A stretch of DNA of 35,681 nucleotides from Lachnospiraceae bacterium. GTDB lineage: Bacteria > Bacillota > Clostridia > Lachnospirales > Lachnospiraceae. The position numbers and the translations under genes are program-made. Under the pieces are notes generated by a model. That model was not told where the DNA came from, ran no database searches, and saw only the letters and a program-made list of their open reading frames with translations. Shown in pieces: positions 8,573 through 17,089 of the stretch. The DNA is taken from positions 1 through 35,681 of the forward strand of contig JAGPKJ010000012.1 in NCBI GenBank assembly GCA_018053995.1. The letters run 5' to 3'. Within the stretch, counting starts at the first letter, position 1, and every line of letters begins with the position of its first letter.

Positions 8573-8998
8573 TTCGTGTAGGAAAAAAATATTCAATTTT
8601 ACAGTACCTGTAGGTATATGCTTCATTTATACTGTATTTTTTCATCAAGAAATGATTACGATAAAATGCGATACAGTATCTACAGAAAAAGCCAGCTCCT
8701 ATACTGTAATTAAAAAAACATTAAGGGGGTCTGTTTCCAAAAATTGCAGTAAATGCAACATGAATGTTCATATATACTGTATTTTTCTTTTGTCGAAATG
8801 GTTTCCCAAGGTATCGACCCCTTGATTCACACAAAAAATACAGTACCTGTAACAATTCAAGTCAAATATACTGTATGACTTTTTGGTGGGAATAAAATCG
8901 AAATCAAAAATACAGTATAGAAAAGGTGTTTACCTCAGAATACTGTATTACCAATCATTTTCAACTGAGAACATTTTAACACTTTTTCGGACTTGACT
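8573..8998 (+). repeat. Nine-site TACTGTA repeat element, copy 1
   Basis: This non-coding stretch recurs with about nine in ten bases identical and in the same orientation at 29464-29895. It holds nine heptamers, TACTGTA (+) or its complement TACAGTA (-), starting at 8600(-), 8630(+), 8672(-), 8702(+), 8775(+), 8839(-), 8869(+), 8911(-) and 8941(+). Spacings are 30, 42, 30, 73, 64, 30, 42, 30. Sites 1-4 and 6-9 are thus two equal clusters around a central site. The two clusters align without gaps at the sites but differ in the spacers, whereas copies 1 and 2 agree in the spacers too. Terminal inverted repeats and target duplications are not evident, so it is not a typical MITE. Neighbouring (-)(+) sites could pair as RNA hairpins (7-10 bp stems, 23-nt loops), or each site may bind a protein. 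Confidence 0.85.
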
Positions 8999-9076
8999 GG
9001 CATATAAATGATAGCAAATACCGATTCATATACCGTTCCGAGGTTTATGCTTTTTACATCATCTGAGACAGCACGG

Positions 9077-9161
9077 ATACACTTTTCAATATATTTTCAG
9101 TGCTGATTCATACACTTTTCAATATATTTTTGAAGGTAAAATATACACTTTTCAATATAAT
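9077..9161 (+). repeat. Three iterons with a 33-bp period
   Basis: ATACACTTTTCAATATA occurs at 9077, 9110 and 9143, exactly 33 bp apart. The first two copies extend identically for 21 bp. Spacing close to three helical turns suggests binding of one protein along one face of the DNA. They lie 80 bp beyond repeat copy 1 and upstream of no gene start, as PPDK is read toward them. Confidence 0.7.
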
Positions 9162-9195
9162 AGTATTGCATTTTTAACACAAATCAAGATTTGCT

Positions 9196-9248
9196 CAAAA
9201 AGAAGGCACACCAAGCCCCGATTGTACCGGTACTTAAGTATGCCTTCT
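9196..9248 (-). terminator. Intrinsic terminator of ppdK
   Basis: AGAAGGCA (9201-9208) and TGCCTTCT (9241-9248) pair, with an inner GTACCGGTAC palindrome in the loop. On the minus strand the stem is followed by UUUUU. It lies about 85 bp past the PPDK stop. Confidence 0.7.
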
Positions 9249-9332
9249 ACTATCTTTATCACATTGTGGATCACGAACACCTTATGCTGCTTCGTACATT
9301 GCTTCTATAATTACTACTTCTTATTTCCCGTA

Positions 9333-11969
9333 TCAGCCTTTCCTTACGTTCTTATGCTGAAGCGCCGCCTGTGCCGCTGCAAGTCTCGCGATCGGTACAC
9401 GGAAAGGTGAACATGATACGTAATCAAGACCTACTCTGTCACAGAACTCGATAGATGCCGGATCTCCGCCATGCTCGCCGCAGATTCCAAGATGGATATC
9501 AGGACGAACCTTACGTGACTTCTCGGCAGCCATCTGGATAAGCTGTCCAACACCGTTCTGATCAAGATGTGCAAATGGATCCTGCTCGTATATTCTGCTC
9601 TTGTAGTAATCCTGAAGGAATTTGCCTGCATCATCACGAGAGAAACCAAATGTCATCTGTGTCAGATCATTTGTGCCAAATGAGAAGAACTCTGCTTCTT
9701 CTGCGATCTGATCGGCGAGAAGAGCAGCACGCGGGATCTCGATCATCGTTCCGACATGATACTTTATATCAGAATTCAGTTCCTTCTTGACCTGTTCCGC
9801 AACTCCGACGATTACCTGCTTTACAACTGCAAGTTCTTTTTTGTCTCCGACAAGCGGAACCATGATCTCGGGTTCAATATCATATCCATTCTCTGCTTTG
9901 ACTTCTATAGCAGCTTCCATGACGGCGCGGGTCTGCATCCTTGCGATCTCAGGATATGTTACAGACAGACGGCATCCACGATGACCCATCATCGGGTTGA
10001 ACTCGTGAAGTGAATCACATCTTGTCTTGACTTCATCATATGTAAGACCCATATCTTTAGCAAGGTCTTCCATATCGCTCTTTTCTGTAGGAACAAATTC
10101 ATGAAGCGGCGGATCCAGGAAACGGATTGTAACAGGTCTTCCTTCCATCGCCTTGTAGATTCCCTTGAAGTCACCCTTCTGGAAAGGAATGAGTTCATTA
10201 AGAGCTTCTTCTCTTGCTTCTGTTGTATCAGAAAGGATCATCTTCCTGATCTTAGGAATTCTCTCCGGATCAAAGAACATATGCTCTGTTCTGCAAAGAC
10301 CGATTCCTTCAGCACCGAGACGAACCGCATTAGATGCGTCATCCGGAGTATCCGCATTTGCGCGGACCTTTAAGCGTCTGAAACTATCTGCCCATTTCAT
10401 GATCCGTTCAAAGCTTCCCGTTATCGTCGCATCAACAGTAGGAAGATCTCCCATATATATTTTGCCTGTAGAACCGTCAAGAGATATGTAATCGCCCTCT
10501 TTGATCTTCTGTCCGCCGAGTTCGAAATACTTTTTATCTTCATGTACTTCCATATCTCCGCATCCGGATACGCAGCATGTTCCCATGCCTCTTGCTACAA
10601 CAGCAGCATGACTTGTCATACCGCCTCGCATTGTAAGCACACCTTCTGCTGCATGCATTCCTTCGATATCTTCAGGTGAAGTTTCCTGACGAACCAGGAT
10701 GACTCTCTGACCTTCGTGATGCGCTGCTATAGCATCATCGGCATTAAAATATACTCTGCCGGCGGCAGCACCCGGTGATGCCGGAAGTGCCTGACCTATG
10801 ACTCTGCCGTTCTTGACAGCATACTGATCAAAATTCGGATGAAGCAGCTGATCGAGAGACTGTGCTTCAATACGCAGCACCGCTTCTTCAGGAGTTATCA
10901 TCTTCTCATCTACAAGGTCGCATGCGATATGGACTGCCGCCTGTGCAGTACGTTTGCCGGTTCTTGTCTGAAGGAAATAAAGCTTTCCATTTTCAATCGT
11001 GAACTCCATATCCTGCATATCACGATAGTGATTTTCAAGCTTCTTTGCGATATCTATGAACTGTGCATAACATTCAGGCATATCTTCCTGAAGCTTCGTT
11101 ATCTTCTGCGGAGTACGGATACCGGCAACAACATCCTCGCCCTGCGCATTTATCAGATACTCGCCATATATGCCCTTTGCTCCCGTGCTTGGGTCACGCG
11201 TAAATGCTACGCCTGTCCCTGATGTCTCGCCCATATTACCGAATACCATTGACTGGACATTTACTGCCGTTCCCCATTCATACGGAATGTCATACATTCT
11301 TCTGTATGCATTGGCACGCGGATTGTCCCATGAACGAAATACGGCTTTTATAGCCTCCATCAGCTGTGTATGCGGATCCTGCGGGAAATCATCTCCCATC
11401 TTTTCCTTATATATATTCTTAAATTCCTTGATGATACCTTTGAGATCATCAGCTGTAAGTTCCGTATCATATGCGTAGCTGTGATCTTTCTTTACGCCTT
11501 CTATGATGCTGTCAAAATAAGTCTTTGACAATCCCATAACGACATCACTGAACATCTGGATAAATCTTCTATAACTGTCATATGCAAAACGCGGATTTCC
11601 TGTATTTGACGCGAATCCTTCAACAGCCTCATCATTAAGACCCAGATTCAGTATCGTGTCCATCATACCAGGCATACTTGCCCGTGCACCGCTTCGAACT
11701 GATACAAGAAGTGGATTCTTTGTATCTCCAAATGTCTTTCCGGTCACACCTTCAAGCCATTTCAGATGATCCATTATCTGACTTTCCGTATCCTCGCTTA
11801 TCGTCTTTCCATCGTTGTAATAATCTGTGCAGGCTTCTGTTGAAATAGTAAATCCGGGTGGAATAGGCATTCCCAAATTAGTCATTTCCGCAAGTCCTGC
11901 GCCCTTACCGCCCAGCAGGTTTCGCATATCTGCACTGCCCTCACTAAACTTGTAGACCCTCTTACTCAT
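9333..11969 (-). CDS. ppdK: Pyruvate, phosphate dikinase
   Basis: This 878-residue protein is full length for PPDK. In order it has the N-terminal ATP-binding domain (MRNLLGGKGAGLAEM near 15-29), the central swivelling domain with the phospho-accepting His454 in RGGMTSHAAVVARGMG, and the C-terminal PEP/pyruvate barrel ending with GICGEHGG, where Cys830 is the catalytic acid. It interconverts pyruvate, ATP and phosphate with PEP, AMP and pyrophosphate. In anaerobic Firmicutes it often works in glycolysis in place of, or beside, pyruvate kinase. A strong AAGGAGG site precedes the ATG. It has its own promoter and terminator, so it is monocistronic. I saw no PPDK regulatory protein gene nearby. 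Confidence 0.97.
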   Translation of the reverse strand: MSKRVYKFSEGSADMRNLLGGKGAGLAEMTNLGMPIPPGFTISTEACTDYYNDGKTISEDTESQIMDHLKWLEGVTGKTFGDTKNPLLVSVRSGARASMPGMMDTILNLGLNDEAVEGFASNTGNPRFAYDSYRRFIQMFSDVVMGLSKTYFDSIIEGVKKDHSYAYDTELTADDLKGIIKEFKNIYKEKMGDDFPQDPHTQLMEAIKAVFRSWDNPRANAYRRMYDIPYEWGTAVNVQSMVFGNMGETSGTGVAFTRDPSTGAKGIYGEYLINAQGEDVVAGIRTPQKITKLQEDMPECYAQFIDIAKKLENHYRDMQDMEFTIENGKLYFLQTRTGKRTAQAAVHIACDLVDEKMITPEEAVLRIEAQSLDQLLHPNFDQYAVKNGRVIGQALPASPGAAAGRVYFNADDAIAAHHEGQRVILVRQETSPEDIEGMHAAEGVLTMRGGMTSHAAVVARGMGTCCVSGCGDMEVHEDKKYFELGGQKIKEGDYISLDGSTGKIYMGDLPTVDATITGSFERIMKWADSFRRLKVRANADTPDDASNAVRLGAEGIGLCRTEHMFFDPERIPKIRKMILSDTTEAREEALNELIPFQKGDFKGIYKAMEGRPVTIRFLDPPLHEFVPTEKSDMEDLAKDMGLTYDEVKTRCDSLHEFNPMMGHRGCRLSVTYPEIARMQTRAVMEAAIEVKAENGYDIEPEIMVPLVGDKKELAVVKQVIVGVAEQVKKELNSDIKYHVGTMIEIPRAALLADQIAEEAEFFSFGTNDLTQMTFGFSRDDAGKFLQDYYKSRIYEQDPFAHLDQNGVGQLIQMAAEKSRKVRPDIHLGICGEHGGDPASIEFCDRVGLDYVSCSPFRVPIARLAAAQAALQHKNVRKG

Positions 11970-12122
11970 TTTCTGCCTCCTTGTGATTAAACTTCTCTAA
12001 ATACCCGGGTAAATAAAAGGCGTAGAGATGTGAACACAAAACGGCATGGTAAGCCTATGCTCTGCCGCGCCGTTCCACAATCCCCGTTATTCATTTTTCC
12101 AAGTATTTTTCCCACTGATATA

Positions 12123-12151
12123 AGTATAATATAGCGGTCAGTTTTTTCCAA
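12123..12151 (-). promoter_or_regulatory. Probable ppdK promoter
   Basis: On the minus strand TTGGAA (complement at 12146-12151) is followed after 17 bp by TATACT (complement at 12123-12128). Transcription would start near 12115, leaving a leader of about 145 nt before the ppdK ATG. The leader has GC-rich, partly self-complementary stretches around 12030-12080 that I cannot assign to a known RNA class. The rest of the 11970-12239 gap holds no gene. Confidence 0.55.
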
Positions 12152-12233
12152 CTACTAAATATCTTATTTTGATGCAAGTGTCAAAACACAACTGCTGCTT
12201 TTGATGTCACCTCTATATGTGCAAAATCACGCA

Positions 12234-12270
12234 CACAAAAGGGGCAGGATGATCATCTCATCCTGCCCCT
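12234..12270 (-). terminator. Intrinsic terminator of hsp20
   Basis: A perfect 13-bp stem, AGGGGCAGGATGA (12240-12252) and TCATCCTGCCCCT (12258-12270), is followed on the minus strand by UUUUGUGUG. It lies about 75 bp past the hsp20 stop. Confidence 0.85.
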
Positions 12271-12344
12271 CGCATAACCATTATTCATTTTTACGACATT
12301 TCGTACCGGCGTCATGATAGTTCACGATTCAGTCGTTGCTATCA

Positions 12345-12785
12345 TTATCCGTCGATCGAAATGTATTTCTTCTCTTCAACAGCGGGTTTTGCTTCCTTCT
12401 TTGGCACATTCACAGTAAGAACACCATCGTTAAATTTCGCTTTGATATCTTCCTGTGTAAGAGCATCGCCAACATAGAAGCTTCTCTCATAGCATCCCGA
12501 GAAGCGTTCACGACGGATATACTTCGTCTTATCATCCTTCTCTTCCTTATTTTCATTATGAGAAGCCTGTATCGTAAGATAACCATCCGTCAGGTCAGCC
12601 TTGATATCCTCTTTCTTGAATCCCGGAAGCTCCATGTCGATCTGATATCCGGCATCGCTTTCCTTGATATCTGTGTTCATCGTGCTGACGCGTTTCACTC
12701 TGTCACTCGGTACATAAGAATCATTAAAGAAATCATCGAACATATTGTTCATAAAGTTGTTAGTTAAAATTGAAGGTCTAAGCAT
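12345..12785 (-). CDS. Small heat-shock protein, Hsp20 family
   Basis: This 146-residue protein has a short N-terminal arm rich in Asn, Phe and Asp, then an alpha-crystallin domain from about 38 to 130 containing MELPGFKKEDIKADLTDGYL and the closing GVLTVNVPKK motif, and a short tail ending YISIDG. It is an ATP-independent holdase that binds unfolding proteins in the cytoplasm. The ribosome binding site is AAGGAAG. It is bounded by its own promoter/CIRCE and a terminator, so it is a single-gene heat-shock unit, probably repressed by HrcA. Confidence 0.95.
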   Translation of the reverse strand: MLRPSILTNNFMNNMFDDFFNDSYVPSDRVKRVSTMNTDIKESDAGYQIDMELPGFKKEDIKADLTDGYLTIQASHNENKEEKDDKTKYIRRERFSGCYERSFYVGDALTQEDIKAKFNDGVLTVNVPKKEAKPAVEEKKYISIDG

Positions 12786-12814
12786 AAGTCATTCTTCCTT
12801 TCTGTAAATAGATC

Positions 12815-12835
12815 GTACCGGATTTTCTCCGGTAC
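12815..12835 (-). promoter_or_regulatory. Hairpin in the hsp20 leader
   Basis: GTACCGGA and TCCGGTAC form a perfect 8-bp stem with a 5-nt loop about 30 nt upstream of the start codon. It does not cover the ribosome binding site, so a simple thermometer is not supported. It may stabilise the roughly 160-nt leader. Confidence 0.4.
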
Positions 12836-12952
12836 ACTACCGGTTAATAAGTTACGTATCGAAGGAAAAACTTTTCATATTATATGGGACCTGCAGATCC
12901 CTGCTGCCTTAATGAGGCTTTCTAATTTTGTTTTCCTTCATCTGATGACTCT

Positions 12953-12995
12953 GTTATAGTCCTTGTTGTTAGCACTGTCAAGAGGTGAGTGCTAA
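12953..12995 (-). promoter_or_regulatory. CIRCE operator overlapping the hsp20 promoter
   Basis: TTAGCACTG (12969-12977), nine bases, then GAGTGCTAA (12987-12995) match the CIRCE element with one mismatch; consensus arms are TTAGCACTC and GAGTGCTAA. On the minus strand a -35 TTGACA (complement 12976-12981) lies inside the element and is followed after 17 bp by TATAAC (complement 12953-12958). HrcA bound here would block RNA polymerase directly. No hrcA, groESL or dnaK is in the window. Confidence 0.92.
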
Positions 12996-13014
12996 TATTT
13001 TCAGACAATTTGGC

Positions 13015-13054
13015 AAAAAAGTCCGCAAACCCAGTAAAATAAAGGGTTTGCGGA
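13015..13054 (-). terminator. Intrinsic terminator of the MATE gene
   Basis: A perfect 11-bp stem, TCCGCAAACCC (13022-13032) and GGGTTTGCGGA (13044-13054), is followed on the minus strand, after one C, by six U residues (13015-13020). It lies 13 bp past the MATE stop. Confidence 0.9.
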
Positions 13055-13066
13055 TATATTAAATAA

Positions 13067-14401
13067 TTATAAACTCTGTTTCCTTCTTATTTCCCTGAAA
13101 TACCCTAACATAAGAAATACCATAGCGCAGAACCACGCAGACACTTCAGCAATGCCTATCTTGCTGAATCCTAAAGATGAAGGCAATATCGTAACTACCG
13201 CTATTCTGGCGCCCAGTTCAATGATCCCGGAGAGCATCGGTACAAACGTATTGCCGATTCCCTGAAGTGAAGATCTGAAAACAAATAAAAGGCTGAGTGA
13301 CCAGAGCATGACACTGCATATAAGCAGATATGGATATGCCGCACTGACAACATCTTCCTCGCCGGCTTTAAGAAACGCCGAGCATATTGACTTACCGAAC
13401 ACAATCATTACAGCAGCGATCGCCGCGGAGAACACTATAGAGATCAGTGCCGCTGCCTTCACTCCCTGTTTTGTCCTTTCGACATTCCCTGCGCCGATAT
13501 TCTGTCCGGCATATGTCGAGATTGCGATTCCTATGACCACAGTCGCATTATCTGCCAGGCTTACTACCCTGCCCGCTACAGTATAAGCGGCTACATAGAG
13601 CGAACCCAGCGCATCTACAGCTCCCTGCAGCACTACGACTCCGATAGCGGTGATGCTGTTCATTACAGCTACCGGTAATCCCATCTTCATAAGTTCTGAC
13701 GCAGATCTTCTATCAAACTGTTTATCATGCCACAGATCTTTAAGTTCAGGTATCTTCAGCATGGAAGTATAGCAGAATATCCCTGATACGAGCTGTGCTA
13801 TCACTGTGGCGATAGCGGCGCCTGCAACTCCCATTCCAAGCGGCACGATAAATATAAGATCAAGAACGATATTCAGAACTGTGCTGATTACTATCGATAT
13901 AAGCGGCGAAGTTCCATTTCCAAAAGCCCGAAGTATTGATGATGTCGTATTATACAGCGATACTGCCAGACTCCCGGCCATTATTATCTCAAGATATATT
14001 ACCGCATCGTCAATAATAGTTTCCGGAGTGCCAAGCATCGTAAGAAGCGGTCTTGAGACAATCACTCCAAGTATCGTAATGATCACACCAACAATAAGCG
14101 ACAGGATCATTGACATCCTGACCGATGTGATCGTTCCTGCATCATCTTTTTTCCCAAAATACTGTGATACGAGGATAGAAAATCCTTGTGTAAGTCCTAT
14201 GATAAACCCAAGTATCAGCCATGTAAGGGCGCCGGTACATCCGACAGATGCAAGCGCGTCTGTCCCTACGCAGCGCCCCACTATCATCGTGTCCACAAGA
14301 CCGTAGACCTGCTGGAGCAGATTTGCTGCCAGCAGTGGAAGCGCAAGTCCTATGATAAGTCTGTACGGATTGCCCTTTGTCATATCAGTCGTGCGATTCA
14401 T
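13067..14401 (-). CDS. MATE family multidrug/cation antiporter
   Basis: This 444-residue protein is all membrane segments (about 12), as expected for MATE exporters, and opens with TKGNPYRLIIGLALPLLAANLLQQVYGLVDTMIVGR, the typical TM1 and following loop. Such proteins expel drugs or metabolites in exchange for sodium or protons. GAGGAG lies 8 bp upstream of the ATG. The gene begins 21 bp after the GH3 glucosidase gene and ends at a strong terminator, so it is probably the last gene of the GH2-GH3 transcript. A role in exporting a plant-derived aglycone is possible but unsupported. Confidence 0.9.
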   Translation of the reverse strand: MNRTTDMTKGNPYRLIIGLALPLLAANLLQQVYGLVDTMIVGRCVGTDALASVGCTGALTWLILGFIIGLTQGFSILVSQYFGKKDDAGTITSVRMSMILSLIVGVIITILGVIVSRPLLTMLGTPETIIDDAVIYLEIIMAGSLAVSLYNTTSSILRAFGNGTSPLISIVISTVLNIVLDLIFIVPLGMGVAGAAIATVIAQLVSGIFCYTSMLKIPELKDLWHDKQFDRRSASELMKMGLPVAVMNSITAIGVVVLQGAVDALGSLYVAAYTVAGRVVSLADNATVVIGIAISTYAGQNIGAGNVERTKQGVKAAALISIVFSAAIAAVMIVFGKSICSAFLKAGEEDVVSAAYPYLLICSVMLWSLSLLFVFRSSLQGIGNTFVPMLSGIIELGARIAVVTILPSSLGFSKIGIAEVSAWFCAMVFLMLGYFREIRRKQSL

Positions 14402-14422
14402 CTCGAAAACTCCTCTTCTTAT

Positions 14423-16954
14423 TTAGCCGGTGAACTTGTCTCCATACGCGGCTGACCCTTCATATTGATTCGATTCCAGTATGATATCTATCAGATACGC
14501 TATGCTCCTGTGGAGATCATCATGTGATAGACTTCCATCCGCCAGTGCTTTCCTGATATTATCATCATCCATATCCATGCCCGGCATGACAAGATCATTT
14601 CCGGCACGCATACATCCATCAGATGTGCAATCCTTACTGTGATTCGTCGATAGCCAGTCTGTCATTATGACACCTGCAAATCCCCATTCTTTACGAGCAA
14701 CTTCTGTACATATATCATGGTTATTTGCTGCAAATACACCATTGATGCGATTGTAGCTCGTCATTATAGACATTGGCTGCGATAGCCCGACTGCAATCTC
14801 AAATCCCTTCAGATATATCTCACGAAGTGCTCTCTCTGAAACGATAGAATTAGATTCCATACGATCATTTTCCCTGTTGTTACAGCAGAAATGCTTTATC
14901 GTCGTTCCAACTCCCGGATTGCTCTGAACTCCCATTGTCATAGCCGCTGCCATGAGTCCGGTAAGAACCGGATCTTCGCTGTAATATTCGAAATTACGCC
15001 CGCAGAGAGGATTTCTGTGGATATTCATACCCGGTGCCAGCCACAGCGTCACATGGAAATTCTCCATTTCTTCACCGACCATATCTCCAACTTCTTCTAT
15101 AAGTTCCGTATTGAATGTCTGCGCCAACAGTGTTCCGACCGGGATAGCGGTTGCGAACTGATAATGAACCTCTCCCGGATCTTCGAACTGCTTTTTAGCA
15201 CCAAGGATATCTCCCGCCATGCTCTCCATTATGTTCTTCTTGATAACTGCGCCCTTATATACATGGAAACTCTTTTCTATTCTAAGACCCGCAGGACCAT
15301 CTGCCAGAACAATAGATGGTACATTTTCTCCAAGTGCTTCCGAGCTTGTCTCTCCTGCAGCTCCCGGAACTGTAATGCCTGCACTGCCGATCTCTGACAT
15401 CTGACCTCTTCCCGGATCTCCCTTGGCGAGTGATATAAGCTGAGCGTCCGATAACGATGATGTGATCTGCTCTGCTTCATCCGAAACCTTTGGCGCATTA
15501 TCATAATCTACAATCTTTTCTATTACGTCACCCTGACCGATCTCTATCGTCTTCAGCTTTCTGTCCGTTCCTTCACTGACCCATCTGCTATAATCGCTGT
15601 CTCTATCAGACTTAGGCTTTGACAATTCATGCAGTTCCTCTTTGAGTGGACAGATATTGTGTACTTTTATGAAAGTAATATCTTCTTCTGCCGATACCAC
15701 CGCTGAAAGGGCTGATGTATCAAGACTTCCGCCAACCCATATTCCGTACATGCCTTTTTCCATTATCCACTTGGCATCTGCACAGTCATATCCTGCAGTC
15801 AGATATAGCGGAAAACTGATGTCGACAATCTCGCTCTCTCCAGGGGCAAGTAGAGATGTCTTGCCAAATCCGACAAATCTTCTAAATTCTCTTTCCATTC
15901 TTCCCTGTGGAAGCGAGCAATATACTTCAACTATCTCTTTACCGCTGAATGTGGTTCCTGTGTTCTTGACGTCGACAGATACTATCGCGATGGGATTCTC
16001 CGTCCCCTTCTCTTCTATACTGAAGTCTTTCATTTCCATAGAGAACTCAGTATATGAGCGTCCATATCCGAAGCAGTATCTTACCGGCTTATGGAACGAA
16101 TCGAAATACCGGTATCCGACGTAGATGCCTTCCTCATATTTTTCGTCCAGCGATTTTCCTTTGTTGTATGAGAAAATAGGAGAACTCGGGTAGTCTTCAT
16201 ACTTTTGCGCCCATGTATCGGTAAGTTTTCCGCTTGGTGTGACCTTACCTGATACTATATCCGCAAACGCGTTTCCTGCTTCCATTCCCGGCTGTGACAT
16301 CTGTATCAGCGTTCCTATCTTAAGCTCATCAACAAATGAAAGATCAACAGGACCGCCTACATTCAGCACTGCTATGACTTTAGGATAGATGCGGCAGATT
16401 TCCGTGAGCACCTTCTTCTCTTCATCAGAGATGTAATAGTCGCCCTTGGCCGCTGTCCGGTCTGCCCCTTCTCCTGCTATCCTGCTCAGAAAATAAAAGG
16501 CATATTCTGCGTCAGTCTTTTCCGGCATCATACCCGCCGGCAGTACAAACGGTGTAAATGCATACGCATCAAACGGCTGCATCTTGTCTTTTTTGATCTT
16601 GTCTTCGATCGTATTCTTCCATTCGAAGCGTGCAAGCGTGTATCTGCGTTCATAATCATCCATCCAGTCACTGTCTGTTATCTCGTATCCGGCATTCTTC
16701 ATTCCCTGTGTGATGCTGACTACTTCTCTTTCATTTACATCACCAGATCCTGTACCGCCCTTTACGATTCTGGATGCTCCACCGTATAATGCGACTTTTG
16801 AGTCGGCAGGAATGGGCAGAAGCCCATCCCTGTTTTCCAGCATTACCATACCTTCTGCTGCAGCTTTTCTTGATATCAGTCTGTGCCCTGCCTCATATTC
16901 CTTCACTCCCGGATCAGTTGACCCGGACATAACCTTATCTATCATTTTCCTCAT
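14423..16954 (-). CDS. GH3 beta-glucosidase with swapped domain order
   Basis: This 843-residue protein starts at the ATG at 16954 because GGGAGG lies 9 bp upstream; an ATG 12 codons earlier precedes that site. Domain order is reversed from most GH3 enzymes. The GH3 C-terminal domain comes first (about 30-300, with the PSGKLTDTW and GYRYFD motifs), then a fibronectin-III-like domain (about 320-420), then the catalytic barrel (about 480-820) with KHFCCNN and the nucleophile in VIMTDWLS (Asp766). The same order is known from rumen Butyrivibrio and Ruminococcus beta-glucosidases. No signal peptide is present, so it acts in the cytoplasm on beta-linked oligosaccharides. It sits between a beta-mannosidase and a MATE gene, suggesting manno/gluco-oligosaccharide use. 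Confidence 0.9.
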   Translation of the reverse strand: MRKMIDKVMSGSTDPGVKEYEAGHRLISRKAAAEGMVMLENRDGLLPIPADSKVALYGGASRIVKGGTGSGDVNEREVVSITQGMKNAGYEITDSDWMDDYERRYTLARFEWKNTIEDKIKKDKMQPFDAYAFTPFVLPAGMMPEKTDAEYAFYFLSRIAGEGADRTAAKGDYYISDEEKKVLTEICRIYPKVIAVLNVGGPVDLSFVDELKIGTLIQMSQPGMEAGNAFADIVSGKVTPSGKLTDTWAQKYEDYPSSPIFSYNKGKSLDEKYEEGIYVGYRYFDSFHKPVRYCFGYGRSYTEFSMEMKDFSIEEKGTENPIAIVSVDVKNTGTTFSGKEIVEVYCSLPQGRMEREFRRFVGFGKTSLLAPGESEIVDISFPLYLTAGYDCADAKWIMEKGMYGIWVGGSLDTSALSAVVSAEEDITFIKVHNICPLKEELHELSKPKSDRDSDYSRWVSEGTDRKLKTIEIGQGDVIEKIVDYDNAPKVSDEAEQITSSLSDAQLISLAKGDPGRGQMSEIGSAGITVPGAAGETSSEALGENVPSIVLADGPAGLRIEKSFHVYKGAVIKKNIMESMAGDILGAKKQFEDPGEVHYQFATAIPVGTLLAQTFNTELIEEVGDMVGEEMENFHVTLWLAPGMNIHRNPLCGRNFEYYSEDPVLTGLMAAAMTMGVQSNPGVGTTIKHFCCNNRENDRMESNSIVSERALREIYLKGFEIAVGLSQPMSIMTSYNRINGVFAANNHDICTEVARKEWGFAGVIMTDWLSTNHSKDCTSDGCMRAGNDLVMPGMDMDDDNIRKALADGSLSHDDLHRSIAYLIDIILESNQYEGSAAYGDKFTG

Positions 16955-17089
16955 TATACATACCCTCCCAATACATGATGCATGTGTCAAAGATCATTCT
17001 TATGCTGTTCAAATCGCATCACATAACTACCCTGGATCCATTCGCTACATCATATCTCAATAGTTATTGTTAACATTCGCATCCTGCAT

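Larger units (their letters stand above)
8407..9195. other. Gene-free region holding repeat copy 1 and iterons
   Basis: No credible reading frame exists on either strand between asnA and the PPDK terminator. The content is the 426-bp repeat (8573-8998) and three 33-bp-spaced iterons (9077-9161). The asnA promoter should lie near 8410-8470; a weak candidate there is TTGCAA and TAGATT, 17 bp apart on the minus strand. Confidence 0.6.

Noticed and set aside
8573-8998. LexA (SOS) boxes
   Set aside because: TACTGTA resembles the half site of the E. coli LexA box, but Firmicutes LexA recognises a GAAC...GTTC type site, and no SOS gene is adjacent.
8573-8998. MITE or insertion sequence remnant
   Set aside because: No terminal inverted repeats, target duplication or transposase fragment could be seen at either copy.
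13806-14306. 166-codon plus-strand frame opposite the MATE gene
   Set aside because: Its low-complexity Ile/Pro/Ser/Thr composition is the complement of a membrane protein; MATE identity is certain.
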